Part shown: positions 15,688 through 24,328 of the stretch, one piece after another
Position numbering within the stretch: position 1 is the first letter of the stretch
Layout of the letters: each line of letters starts with the position of its first letter
From: Candidatus Puniceispirillum sp.
GTDB lineage: Bacteria; Pseudomonadota; Alphaproteobacteria; Puniceispirillales; Puniceispirillaceae
NCBI GenBank assembly: GCA_018668795.1
Contig: JABJBD010000075.1
Span: 1-27,059 of the forward strand
Length of the DNA stretch: 27,059 bases
Reading direction: 5' to 3'
Notes under the pieces: model-generated
The model's database searches: none
Seen by the model: the letters and a program-made list of their open reading frames with translations, nothing else
Told to the model about the DNA's origin: nothing
Made by a program: the position numbers and the translations under genes

Positions 15688-17040
15688 ATGGAACATATGT
15701 ATGATTTGGTGGTGATCGGGGCTGGCTCAGGCGGTGTCCGTGCCGCCAGAATTTCGGCTAGCCATGGCGCCAAGGTCGCTGTGATCGAAGGCGATCGGCC
15801 AGGCGGCACCTGTGTTATCCGTGGCTGCGTTCCCAAAAAGCTACTTATGTATGGATCAATGTTTTCCGCAGATGTGGAAGATGCGCGCGGGTTTGGCTGG
15901 CATGTTGACAAGCCTGCGCATGATTGGAGGCATCTGATAGCCGCGAAAAATACCGAGCTGAACCGGCTTGAGTCGATTTATGTGTCCTTGCTGGAAAATG
16001 CTGGTGCGACGCTGATCCGTGGTTTTGCCAAGGTGACAGGCCCGCATAATATTGAGGTTAATGGTGATGAAATCACGGCGCAAACGATTCTGGTTGCGGT
16101 TGGTGGCATCCCGCAGATGATCGATGTGCCTGGCATGTATGATCATGCGATAACCTCTAACGAAGCACTCGATCTTGATAATTTTCCGTCTGAAATTCTG
16201 ATTTATGGCGGTGGCTATATTGCGCTTGAATTTGCAGGCATTTTCAATGGTTATGGCGCGAAAACGCATCTTGTGTATCGAGGTGACTTGCCGTTGCGTG
16301 GGTTTGATGATGATATTCGCCGTCATATTGCTGTGGCCATGCAGGATCGCGGCATCATTTTGCATCCAGGTACAACCATTGACGCGCTTGAAGATAACAA
16401 GGCCAAGAAAATAGCGACCCTCAGCGATGGCACAAAAATGCATGTCAATCAGGTGATGGCGGCTACCGGACGCAAGCCCAATACCGACAATCTAGGTCTG
16501 GATCAGATAGGCGTCGATATGGGACGAAATGGCGAAATTTTGGTAGATGCGTATTCCCGCACGTCGGTCCCTAGCATCTATGCTGTTGGTGATGTTACGG
16601 ATCGGGTGAATTTGACCCCTGTTGCTATCAACGAAGGCCACGCCTTTGCCGACACATTATACGGCAATAACCCCCGCATCATCAGTCATGAAAACATCGC
16701 TTCGGCGGTTTTTAGCCAACCTCCTATCGCCACTGTCGGTTTGTCCGAAGCCGACGCCGCCAAGACATTTGATAAAATTCGTGTCTATGAAAGCCAGTTC
16801 CGGGCTATGAAAAACACCATATCGGGACGCGGTGAAAAGACCTATATGAAGCTCATCGTCGATGACACAACTGACAAGGTGGTTGGCGCGCATATGATGG
16901 GGCCAGATTGCGGGGAAATCATGCAAGGTATAGGGATTGCAGTAAAGGCAGGAGCTACAAAAGCCGATTTTGACGCCACCATTGGCATTCATCCAACAGC
17001 CGCCGAAGAATTTGTGACTATGCGTTCGCCGCGTGATTAG
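15688..17040 (+). CDS. gor: Glutathione-disulfide reductase
   Basis: A 450-residue class I pyridine nucleotide disulfide oxidoreductase reducing GSSG to GSH with NADPH in the cytosol. The FAD Rossmann motif is VVIGAGSGGVRAA (8-20). The redox-active disulfide is C42-C47 in GGTCVIRGCVPKK. The NADPH Rossmann motif is GGGYIALEFAG, followed by YRGDLPLRGFD with arginines expected for NADPH preference. The dimer-interface catalytic His is H435 with E440 in GIHPTAAEEF. Length and motifs fit glutathione reductase rather than lipoamide dehydrogenase or mercuric reductase. GGGA precedes the ATG; a second Met at residue 4 is a minor alternative. It is followed after 172 nt of structured leader by the DAHP synthase gene. 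Confidence 0.95.
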   Translation: MEHMYDLVVIGAGSGGVRAARISASHGAKVAVIEGDRPGGTCVIRGCVPKKLLMYGSMFSADVEDARGFGWHVDKPAHDWRHLIAAKNTELNRLESIYVSLLENAGATLIRGFAKVTGPHNIEVNGDEITAQTILVAVGGIPQMIDVPGMYDHAITSNEALDLDNFPSEILIYGGGYIALEFAGIFNGYGAKTHLVYRGDLPLRGFDDDIRRHIAVAMQDRGIILHPGTTIDALEDNKAKKIATLSDGTKMHVNQVMAATGRKPNTDNLGLDQIGVDMGRNGEILVDAYSRTSVPSIYAVGDVTDRVNLTPVAINEGHAFADTLYGNNPRIISHENIASAVFSQPPIATVGLSEADAAKTFDKIRVYESQFRAMKNTISGRGEKTYMKLIVDDTTDKVVGAHMMGPDCGEIMQGIGIAVKAGATKADFDATIGIHPTAAEEFVTMRSPRD

Positions 17041-17099
17041 GCTCATTTTATGGCTAATGGCTATATAGCGCCTTTACGGACAAACTAGGTATGCAGGCA

Positions 17100-17195
17100 T
17101 CGCCAAATGGCGAAAAAGCTTGAATATTATGCGTAAATACGCATGATTGGGCTTGTTCATACAAGAATTATGCACTTTCGACATTTCGCAGTGCA
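17100..17195 (+). promoter_or_regulatory. Four consecutive stem-loops in the leader of the DAHP synthase gene
   Basis: Four perfect small inverted repeats follow each other in 96 nt: TCGCC/GGCGA (17100-17104 / 17109-17113, loop AAAT), ATGCGT/ACGCAT (17129-17134 / 17139-17144, loop AAAT), CTTGT/ACAAG (17152-17156 / 17161-17165, loop TCAT) and TGCACT/AGTGCA (17171-17176 / 17190-17195, 13-nt loop). The last ends 3 nt before the AGAGGA ribosome site. No T-run or aromatic-rich leader peptide is obvious. A cis-regulatory RNA role is inference. Confidence 0.4.
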
Positions 17196-17212
17196 AAAGA
17201 GGATCAAAAATT

Positions 17213-18592
17213 ATGGAATGGCAGCCAACTAGCTGGCGCTCGCACCCTATTTTGCAGGTGCCTGAATATCCCGATGCCGATAAGGTGCAGATGGTTGAGA
17301 AAAAACTCTCGGCCATGCCACCACTTGTGTTCGCTGGCGAGGCGCAAAGTTTGCGTGATCGGCTTGGCGACGTAGCCGAAGGGCGTGCCTTTTTGCTACA
17401 AGGTGGTGATTGCGCCGAAAGCTTTGCCGAATTTTCAGCCAATAATATTCGTGACAGTTTTAAAGTATTGCTCCAGATGGCGGTGGTTCTGACCTTTGGT
17501 GCGTCAATGCCTGTTGTGAAAATTGGGCGTATGGCGGGGCAATTTGCCAAGCCAAGATCGGCTTCAACTGAAATTATTGATGGTGTTGAATTGCCAAGCT
17601 ATCGCGGTGATATGGTTAACGCTATGGGCTTTACTGAAAAGGAACGCGTGCCTGATCCAAAACGACTTTTGCGTGTTTATGAACAGTCTGCCGCCACGCT
17701 TAATCTGCTTCGTGCTTTTGCACAAGGCGGCCTTGCTGACCTAAATAAAGTACATAGCTGGGTCACAGATTTTCTTCGGGATGCGCCGGAAACGGCAAAA
17801 TTTGAAGCTCTTGCTGAGCGTATTGAGGAATCACTTGCCTTTATGAAGGCCTGTGGGATCACCTCTGCGACTGCACGGCCACTGGCCGAAACCGAACTTT
17901 ATACAAGCCATGAAGCCTTGTTGCTTAATTATGAAGAGACGATGACGCGTCGGGATACCATCACCGAAGAACAGGGATGGTATTCAACATCAGCGCATAT
18001 GTTGTGGATTGGTGACCGTACACGCCAGCCTGATGGGGCGCATGTTGAATATATGCGCGGCATTTCAAATCCAATCGGCTTGAAATGTGGGCCAAGCCTT
18101 GATCCGGATGAATTACTGCGCCTGATCGATACGCTTAATCCTAATAATATCCCGGGTCGCCTGACTTTGATTGCCCGAATGGGCGCTGACAAGGTGCGCG
18201 CTGGTTTGCCGCCATTGCTCAAAGCTGTGCAAAAGCATGGTGCGCATGTCGTTTGGTGCTGTGACCCGATGCATGGTAACACGATTAAGGCATCAAGTGG
18301 TTACAAGACACGGCGCGTTGACGATGTTATGTCAGAAGTGCGTGGGTTTTTTGACGCGCATGACGAAATCGGCACATATCCTGGGGGTGTGCATTTTGAA
18401 ATGACTGGCCAGAATGTGACCGAATGTGTTGGTGGTGTTGTCGATGTTACCGAGGCTCGTTTGGGTGATCGTTATCATACGCATTGTGACCCACGTTTGA
18501 ATGGTGCGCAGGCATTGGAACTTGCGTTTCTAATTGCTGATTTAATGAAGCGTCGTCGTGGTGGACAGTCTGAATTGTCGCAAGCCGTTTAA
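17213..18592 (+). CDS. aroG: Class II 3-deoxy-7-phosphoheptulonate (DAHP) synthase
   Basis: A 459-residue plant-type (class II) DAHP synthase catalysing the first shikimate-pathway step, condensing phosphoenolpyruvate and erythrose 4-phosphate. The four metal ligands of the family can be found: C67 in GGDCAES, the His in DPMHGNT, the Glu in FEMTGQNVTEC and the Asp in HCDPRLN. KIGRMAGQFAKPRS and GLKCGPS are substrate-binding stretches. An ATG at 17147 is in frame but would add 22 unrelated residues crossing the hairpin leader. The ATG at 17213 has AGAGGA upstream and yields the expected start MEWQPTSWRS. No separate aromatic amino acid binding domain is fused, so feedback control cannot be read. 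The symbol aroG follows mycobacterial usage; this is not homologous to E. coli AroG. NAPRT follows 38 nt downstream. Confidence 0.94.
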   Translation: MEWQPTSWRSHPILQVPEYPDADKVQMVEKKLSAMPPLVFAGEAQSLRDRLGDVAEGRAFLLQGGDCAESFAEFSANNIRDSFKVLLQMAVVLTFGASMPVVKIGRMAGQFAKPRSASTEIIDGVELPSYRGDMVNAMGFTEKERVPDPKRLLRVYEQSAATLNLLRAFAQGGLADLNKVHSWVTDFLRDAPETAKFEALAERIEESLAFMKACGITSATARPLAETELYTSHEALLLNYEETMTRRDTITEEQGWYSTSAHMLWIGDRTRQPDGAHVEYMRGISNPIGLKCGPSLDPDELLRLIDTLNPNNIPGRLTLIARMGADKVRAGLPPLLKAVQKHGAHVVWCCDPMHGNTIKASSGYKTRRVDDVMSEVRGFFDAHDEIGTYPGGVHFEMTGQNVTECVGGVVDVTEARLGDRYHTHCDPRLNGAQALELAFLIADLMKRRRGGQSELSQAV

Positions 18593-18630
18593 ATGTTTCA
18601 CGCGTCATCGTTGCAGATAGCGGGGGCATA

Positions 18631-19767
18631 ATGTCAAAATTTGCCAGCACTGGGCCAAAACCAAACGTTCAACCTAGTTTGACGGATACCTATTTCAGGC
18701 ATACGCGCAATATCGTGCAAGCGCATGGTGATTGTGATGTGACCTATGCGGTATTTATGCGCAGACCTGTAACATTGGCAGGCAAGCTGGCATTCGACTG
18801 GCTTGAAGCGATGGCAGAAGACCGTGGTGTCACGATTCATATCGAAAAGCTATATGCCGAAGGCGCATGGATTGGCGCGGGGGAACCGATTTGCTATATC
18901 AGCGGGCCATTTTCGGCACTGGTTGATCTGGAAACAATTTTTCTACAACGTCTGGGACCAAGCTGTGTTGCTGCCTATAACGCCTACAATATGTGTATTG
19001 AACTACCGCATGTCAGCTTTTTGGCAATGGATGCGCGCCATTGCGCTGGGTCGGAAATGGCCGAATTGATGGCTTATGGTGCTTCTGTTGGCTCGGCCAA
19101 GGCTAAGGCCAAAACTGGTGCAGTTGGCTTTATTGGTTGTGCGGCAGATGCCACAGCCCATTTCTTTGGTGCCGAAAAAGGCATGGGTACGATGCCGCAT
19201 GCGCTGATTGGCTATGCGGGGTCAACCTTGCGGGCAGCGCAATTATTTCATGAAACAATTCCAGACGCCCCGCTAACGGTTCTGGTTGATTATTTTGGCA
19301 ATGAAATTACCGATGCGCTTGAGGTTGCCACGTATTTTTCTGATATGGCAAAATCTGGTGCCTTGTCCATTCGTCTTGATACGCATGGTGGCCGGTATGT
19401 TGAAGGGCTGGATACGCAGACCTCATATGCTGTTCTTGAACGTAATGTGCCTGAAGCTATTCGCGGGTATCGCAGTGATGCGGAACTCAAGAATCTAATG
19501 GGAACTGGCGTTAGCGCAGCATCAGTCTGGCATCTTCGTGAAACGCTTGATGCGCATGGATTTGAACATGTTAAGATTGTTGGTTCCAGCGGCTTTGGGC
19601 CAGATAAGTGCCGCGTGTTCTCATTAGCAAAAGCACCTCTTAATCTGATTGGTACAGGGTCATTTTTGCCACAAATATGGTCTGAAACCTATGCGACGGC
19701 TGATATCATCGCCTATGACAAACAGGCGCGGGTAAAAGTCGGCCGGGAATTCCTAATTCGTAAATAG
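18631..19767 (+). CDS. pncB: Nicotinate phosphoribosyltransferase
   Basis: A 378-residue member of the NAPRTase family (COG1488 group). It converts nicotinate and PRPP to nicotinate mononucleotide, the entry step of NAD salvage. Typical stretches are SLTDTYF near the N-terminus, MDARHCAGSEMAELMAYGAS (about 131-150), the phosphoribosyl-site segment GTMPHALIGYAGS (about 186-198), and GTGSFLPQ towards the end. GGGGG lies about 4 nt before the ATG. It is followed after 10 nt by nadE, strong evidence for an NAD-salvage operon. The assignment as nicotinate rather than nicotinamide phosphoribosyltransferase rests on family resemblance and this neighbour. Confidence 0.92.
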   Translation: MSKFASTGPKPNVQPSLTDTYFRHTRNIVQAHGDCDVTYAVFMRRPVTLAGKLAFDWLEAMAEDRGVTIHIEKLYAEGAWIGAGEPICYISGPFSALVDLETIFLQRLGPSCVAAYNAYNMCIELPHVSFLAMDARHCAGSEMAELMAYGASVGSAKAKAKTGAVGFIGCAADATAHFFGAEKGMGTMPHALIGYAGSTLRAAQLFHETIPDAPLTVLVDYFGNEITDALEVATYFSDMAKSGALSIRLDTHGGRYVEGLDTQTSYAVLERNVPEAIRGYRSDAELKNLMGTGVSAASVWHLRETLDAHGFEHVKIVGSSGFGPDKCRVFSLAKAPLNLIGTGSFLPQIWSETYATADIIAYDKQARVKVGREFLIRK

Positions 19768-19777
19768 AAAAAGTATT

Positions 19778-21463
19778 ATGATTGATAAACCTATCTCGAT
19801 TGCGCTTGCTCAGTTGAATTCCCACCTCGGCAATATAGCTGGTAATGTTGAATGCCTGATTGATGCCCGTGAAAAAGCCAATGCGGGCGGTGCGGATATC
19901 ATTTTGACGCCGGAAATGTTTTTGTCGGGTTATCCATGCGATGACCTTGTTCTGCGCAGTGATTTCATGTCTGAGGTTGAGGCAGGAATTATCCGTCTTG
20001 CCAGTGTTACGGCTGATGGTGGCGCGGCAATCATTGTTGGGGCTCCTTATCGTGAACATAGCGGCGATGATGTTGTTATTTATAATTCGGTATTTGTGCT
20101 TGATGAAGGCAAGGTGATCGGGCGTCGTGACAAGGTGAATCTGCCTAATTATGGTGTTTTTGACGATAAGCGTAATTTTACGGCGGGGGCGATGCCGGGG
20201 CCTGTTCTGGTGCGCGGCCTAAAGCTTGGTTTGCCTATTTGCGAAGATATATGGACGCCTGATGTTGTTGAATGTCTGCAGGAATCTGGTGCAGACATGA
20301 TCGTATCACTGAATGCGTCGCCATTTGACAGCCGTAAAAATGACCAGCGAATGGCGCATGCCGTAAGTCGGGCAATTGAAACAGGCTTGCCACTTCTATA
20401 TGTTAATTTGATCGGTGGTCAGGATGAATTGGTATTTGATGGCGGATCATTCGCCCTTAATGCAGATGGAAATCTTGCCACCCATTTGCCTAGCTTTTCG
20501 CAAGCTGTGGTTCAGGTTCAGGTCAAATCTGATTTTGGGGCATTGTCTTTAACAGGTCAGATAACACCGCCTGATGAAGGCTTGGCCGCTATCTATCGCG
20601 GATTAATGCTTGGTGTTCGCGATTATGTGCAGAAAAATGGCTTCCCTGGCGTTGTTCTTGGCTTGTCGGGTGGCATTGACTCGGCGTTGGTTGCCGCTAT
20701 TGCCGCCGATGCGCTTGGTGCTGATGCCGTGCATGCGGTGATGATGCCGTCACCTTATACCAGTGATGAAAGCCTTGATGATGCAGCAGACCTTGCAACT
20801 CGTTTTGGTATGCGCCTTGATACGATTTCGATAGCGCCAGCAATGGCGGCGATGGACGAAATGCTGGTTGATCAATTTGCTGGTAAGGATCCGGATATCG
20901 CCGAAGAAAATATTCAGTCTCGTTTACGCGGTACTATTTTGATGGGTATCTCAAATAAGAATGGCGCGATGGTCATGGCAACTGGAAACAAGTCTGAATA
21001 TGCGGCTGGCTATTCAACGTTGTATGGTGACATGTGTGGCGGCTTTGCGCCGATCAAGGATGTCTGGAAAATACAGGTCTTTGATCTATGCCGTTGGCGA
21101 AATACACATTTGCCTCGTGGGGCGGCGGGACCCGAAGGTGAAGTCATCCCAATACGCATTATCGATAAGCCACCGTCCGCCGAACTGCGTCCGGATCAGA
21201 AAGATACGGACTCATTGCCGCCTTATGAACGCCTTGATGCGATCATGCGGGCACTGACCGAAGATGCTGCTGACATTGATGCTATCGTCGCACAGGGCTA
21301 TGACAGACGTGAAGTTGATCATGCCAGCCAGCTATTGTTTCGTGCCGAATTCAAACGCTTTCAGTCAGCGCCTGGGCCAAAAATGACTTCAATTGCCTTT
21401 GGTCGGGATCGCCGTTTACCATTAACATCTGGATTTAGCCCCCTAAAAACGTTTATCAAGTAG
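19778..21463 (+). CDS. nadE: Glutamine-dependent NAD+ synthetase
   Basis: A 561-residue two-domain NAD+ synthetase that amidates nicotinate adenine dinucleotide to NAD+ using glutamine and ATP. The N-terminal nitrilase-type glutaminase has the full catalytic triad E46 (LTPEMFLSG), K119 (RRDKVNLPNYG) and C155 (GLPICEDIW). The C-terminal synthetase has the PP-loop SGGIDS (297-302) and a MATGNKSE motif later in the domain. Ammonia is channelled between the domains in this family. Length is normal for the bacterial two-domain type (about 550-580). It starts 10 nt after the pncB stop, and with it provides the first and last steps of the Preiss-Handler route. The intervening step (nadD) is not in the window. 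Confidence 0.95.
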   Translation: MIDKPISIALAQLNSHLGNIAGNVECLIDAREKANAGGADIILTPEMFLSGYPCDDLVLRSDFMSEVEAGIIRLASVTADGGAAIIVGAPYREHSGDDVVIYNSVFVLDEGKVIGRRDKVNLPNYGVFDDKRNFTAGAMPGPVLVRGLKLGLPICEDIWTPDVVECLQESGADMIVSLNASPFDSRKNDQRMAHAVSRAIETGLPLLYVNLIGGQDELVFDGGSFALNADGNLATHLPSFSQAVVQVQVKSDFGALSLTGQITPPDEGLAAIYRGLMLGVRDYVQKNGFPGVVLGLSGGIDSALVAAIAADALGADAVHAVMMPSPYTSDESLDDAADLATRFGMRLDTISIAPAMAAMDEMLVDQFAGKDPDIAEENIQSRLRGTILMGISNKNGAMVMATGNKSEYAAGYSTLYGDMCGGFAPIKDVWKIQVFDLCRWRNTHLPRGAAGPEGEVIPIRIIDKPPSAELRPDQKDTDSLPPYERLDAIMRALTEDAADIDAIVAQGYDRREVDHASQLLFRAEFKRFQSAPGPKMTSIAFGRDRRLPLTSGFSPLKTFIK

Positions 21464-21516
21464 GCATGTGGTTCTAAAACAAAAAAGTCAGCGCATTAGC
21501 GTGATCAGGAGATAAA

Positions 21517-22857
21517 ATGAGTGCGATAAAGGTTCGCTTTGCGCCAAGCCCGACAGGTAATTTGCATGTTGGCAATTTGCGCACAGCTTTGGTCAACTAT
21601 CTGTTTGCGCGCAAATTTGATGGGCATTTCATGTTGCGTATTGATGATACTGACGAAGAAAGATCAACAGTGGCTTTCGAAGAGTCAATCCGTGCCGATC
21701 TAAGCTGGATGGGGATGACTTGGGATTCCGAGGATCGTCAGTCTAACCGCCTTGCACGCTATGATGAGGCGCTTGCCGATCTGGTCGCCAAAGGGCGTGC
21801 CTATGCCTGTTATGAAACACCGGAAGAATTATCGCTCAAACGAAAAGCCCAGCTTGGTGCTGGCCGGCCACCAGTTTATGATCGGGCAGGTCTAAAGCTG
21901 ACTGACGAGGCAAAGGCCAAACTTGAAGCTGATGGGCGCAAGCCGCATTGGCGGTTTTTGTTGAATGATTCCCAAGTTAGCTGGCATGACAAAGTACGTG
22001 GTGATGTCGCCTATCATATGTCTAGCCTGTCTGATCCGGTGTTGATGCGCGAAGATGGCCGCGTGATCTATACGCTGGCATCGGTTGTTGATGATATTGA
22101 TCATGGCATCACACATATCCTGCGTGGTGAAGATCACGTGACCAATTCAGCAGCACAAATTCAACTGTTTGAGGCTCTGGACGCTACACCACCATCCATG
22201 GGGCATATGGCCTTGCTGGCGGGTGCCGATGGTGAAGGCTTGTCAAAGCGCATTGGAAGCCTGTCCATTGGTGAATTGCGCGCTAATGGGCTGGAACCTG
22301 AGGCGATTGCCAGCTTGCTGGCGCGTATCGGGACGGCTGATCCAGTTGTGCCACATAATGATCTGGCCGTGATTATTGACGGTTTTGACATCTCACGTTT
22401 TGGCCGTGCAACAGCCAAATTTGATCCAGCAGAGCTTGATGCCGTCAATGCGCGTATTGTACAGGAGTTGGATTTTGATGTTGTCGTCGGCAAATTAGAT
22501 GCTCTAGGTGTAGGCGGTGGTGCAGATTTCTGGAAAACCGTCAGAGGCAATATCCGCATTGTAAGTGAGGCGGCTGACTGGTGGCAGATATGTACCGCGC
22601 CGATCACGCCTATTATGGACGCGCCTGACGTTACCACGGCGGCGGCTAGTTTATTGCCAGATGGTGATCTATCTGCTGAAATATGGTCAGATTGGACAAA
22701 GTCAATCGCGGCCAAAACAGGCGTCAAGGGCAAGGGTTTGTTTATGCCACTTCGGCTGGCATTGACGGGGCAGGATAAAGGTCCTGAAATTGCGCCTTTG
22801 CTGGCCTTTATGGGACGTGATCGCGTCATCGCACGATTGCAGGGGGATAGCGCGTGA
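21517..22857 (+). CDS. gltX: Glutamyl-tRNA synthetase
   Basis: A 446-residue class I aminoacyl-tRNA synthetase charging tRNA-Glu in the cytosol. The HIGH-type signature is HVGN (17-20) within RFAPSPTGNLHVGNLRTAL, and the KMSKS counterpart is LSKRIG (242-247). RGEDHVTN (203-210) is a further family motif. It is slightly shorter than the E. coli enzyme (471). Many Alphaproteobacteria have two GluRS copies, one of which mischarges tRNA-Gln for GatCAB; this window cannot say which this is. AGGAG lies just upstream of the ATG. Its TGA overlaps the GTG start of cysS by 4 nt, implying translational coupling. Confidence 0.95.
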   Translation: MSAIKVRFAPSPTGNLHVGNLRTALVNYLFARKFDGHFMLRIDDTDEERSTVAFEESIRADLSWMGMTWDSEDRQSNRLARYDEALADLVAKGRAYACYETPEELSLKRKAQLGAGRPPVYDRAGLKLTDEAKAKLEADGRKPHWRFLLNDSQVSWHDKVRGDVAYHMSSLSDPVLMREDGRVIYTLASVVDDIDHGITHILRGEDHVTNSAAQIQLFEALDATPPSMGHMALLAGADGEGLSKRIGSLSIGELRANGLEPEAIASLLARIGTADPVVPHNDLAVIIDGFDISRFGRATAKFDPAELDAVNARIVQELDFDVVVGKLDALGVGGGADFWKTVRGNIRIVSEAADWWQICTAPITPIMDAPDVTTAAASLLPDGDLSAEIWSDWTKSIAAKTGVKGKGLFMPLRLALTGQDKGPEIAPLLAFMGRDRVIARLQGDSA

Positions 22858-24242
22858 GTGGCCTAAAGCTCTATAACACGCTGACGCGGCAAAAGGATGC
22901 CTTCGAGCCGATTGATCCGGCACATGTCGGCATATATGCCTGTGGCCCAACAGTCTATGATCGTATTCATGTGGGTAATGCTCGACCAATAGTCGTATTT
23001 GACGTGCTGGTGCGGTTGTTGCGCCGTCAATATGACACAGTTACCTATGTCCGCAATATTACCGATGTTGATGATAAAATCATCAAACGGGCGGATGAAC
23101 GCGACATCACCATCACTAAATTATGTGATGAAACGATCAAGACCTTTCACGCAGATACCGAAAGTCTGCTGACAGATACCCCTGATATTGAGCCACGTGC
23201 GACCGAACATATTGATGATATGGTGGCGATGATTGAGACACTTATTGCCAATGGTTTTGCCTATGAAGCCGAGGGGCATGTAATGTTTCACGTGAAACAA
23301 ATGCCTTCCTATGGTGGCCTGTCGCGGCGAAGTATGGATGATATGATCGCTGGTGCCCGTGTTGAAATCGCACCCTATAAACGTGATGCGGCTGATTTTG
23401 TTCTGTGGAAACCAAGCACGCAAGCGCAACCTGGCTGGGATAGCCCGTGGGGGCGGGGGCGTCCGGGCTGGCATATCGAATGTTCGGCAATGTCAAAAGT
23501 CCATCTTGGTGCGGTGTTCGACATTCACGCTGGCGGCCTTGATCTGATTTTTCCGCATCATGAAAACGAAATCGCGCAATCCTGCTGTGCGCATAATACC
23601 GATAAAATGGCCAATTACTGGCTTCATAACGGCTTTGTCACTGTCGAAGGTGAAACGATGTCCAAATCAACTGGACATTTTGTGACTGTCGCTGATGCTG
23701 TTGCCACGCATCGTGGTGAGGTTGTGCGTTATATCCTGTTATCAGCGCATTATCGCGCACCGCTAGATTTTTCTGATAGTGCAGCAACTGATGCACGAAA
23801 TAGCCTTGACCGTCTGTATCGTGCGATTGGTGATGTGGCGGCTGACCCGGAAATGGTTGATGCGGCGTTTTTGAACTGCCTATGTGATGATCTGAACACG
23901 CCAGCCGCTATGGCACGTCTGCATGAGCTGGCACGGCTTGCCAATAAAGGGGATGATAGGGCGGCCATTGCCCTGAAATCAAGTGCGGCGGTGATGGGAA
24001 TGCTAGGACAAAGTGGTGATGCCTGGGCCAAAGGCGTGAAAGCCAGAGGTGTTGTGGCTTCAGGCGCGGGTGGCGCAGTAGAGATAGTCATAGACGAGGA
24101 TGTCGATGCCAAAATAGACGCACGCAATGACGCCCGAAATCGACGTGATTTTGCCGAAGCGGATCGTATTCGTGATGAATTAGCGGCAAATGGCATATAT
24201 CTTGAAGATAGCGCAGACGGAACGATCTGGCGGCGTGGCTAG
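22854..24242 (+). CDS. cysS: Cysteinyl-tRNA synthetase
   Basis: A 462-residue class I synthetase attaching cysteine to tRNA-Cys, equal in length to the E. coli enzyme (461). The zinc-binding elements are visible as C30 (YACGPTVYD), the Cys in WHIECSAMS and the HHENE segment of LIFPHHENEIAQS. The HIGH-type motif is HVGN (39-42) and the KMSKS loop is TMSKS. The start is GTG, overlapping the gltX stop as GTGA, with AGGGGG upstream. Its codons for residues 144-149 (MFHVKQ) contain a perfect parS site (23284-23299), where other CysRS proteins usually carry an LFDV- or LFNV-like segment followed by small residues. So the centromere sequence may constrain this stretch of protein. Confidence 0.96.
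   Translation: MSGLKLYNTLTRQKDAFEPIDPAHVGIYACGPTVYDRIHVGNARPIVVFDVLVRLLRRQYDTVTYVRNITDVDDKIIKRADERDITITKLCDETIKTFHADTESLLTDTPDIEPRATEHIDDMVAMIETLIANGFAYEAEGHVMFHVKQMPSYGGLSRRSMDDMIAGARVEIAPYKRDAADFVLWKPSTQAQPGWDSPWGRGRPGWHIECSAMSKVHLGAVFDIHAGGLDLIFPHHENEIAQSCCAHNTDKMANYWLHNGFVTVEGETMSKSTGHFVTVADAVATHRGEVVRYILLSAHYRAPLDFSDSAATDARNSLDRLYRAIGDVAADPEMVDAAFLNCLCDDLNTPAAMARLHELARLANKGDDRAAIALKSSAAVMGMLGQSGDAWAKGVKARGVVASGAGGAVEIVIDEDVDAKIDARNDARNRRDFAEADRIRDELAANGIYLEDSADGTIWRRG
23284..23299. promoter_or_regulatory. parS centromere site (ParB-binding), perfect 16-bp consensus
   Basis: The sequence TGTTTCACGTGAAACA at 23284-23299 is a full palindrome identical to the bacterial chromosomal parS consensus bound by ParB/Spo0J. 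It lies in frame inside cysS. A perfect 16-mer is not expected by chance in 27 kb. Chromosomal parS sites usually cluster near oriC, so this locus is probably origin-proximal. No parA/parB genes or second perfect site are in the window. Confidence 0.88.
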
Positions 24243-24328
24243 CAATTTTGGTAGGCTTTTGCTAGATACTGAGCAGGGTAGTGATGCGCCATTGTGTGTC
24301 ATCCAATCACCCAAAGGGAGATGCCAGC

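Noticed and set aside
17147..17212. Upstream in-frame ATG for DAHP synthase
   Set aside because: It would translate the hairpin leader into non-homologous sequence, while the ATG at 17213 has a ribosome site and gives the family N-terminus.
17143..17232. 29-codon ORF with Phe/His/Tyr overlapping the DAHP synthase start, as a possible attenuator leader peptide
   Set aside because: It has no good ribosome site, too few aromatic codons in a row and no terminator/antiterminator pair ending in a T-run.
18594..18602. TGTTTCACG, a parS half-site just after the DAHP synthase stop
   Set aside because: Only the left half matches; over 16 positions just 11 agree with the parS consensus, so ParB binding is not expected.
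22161..22829. Long open frame (222 codons) on the minus strand inside gltX
   Set aside because: Shadow of the gltX coding frame: low-complexity Ser/Ala/Pro composition, no ribosome site, no family motif.
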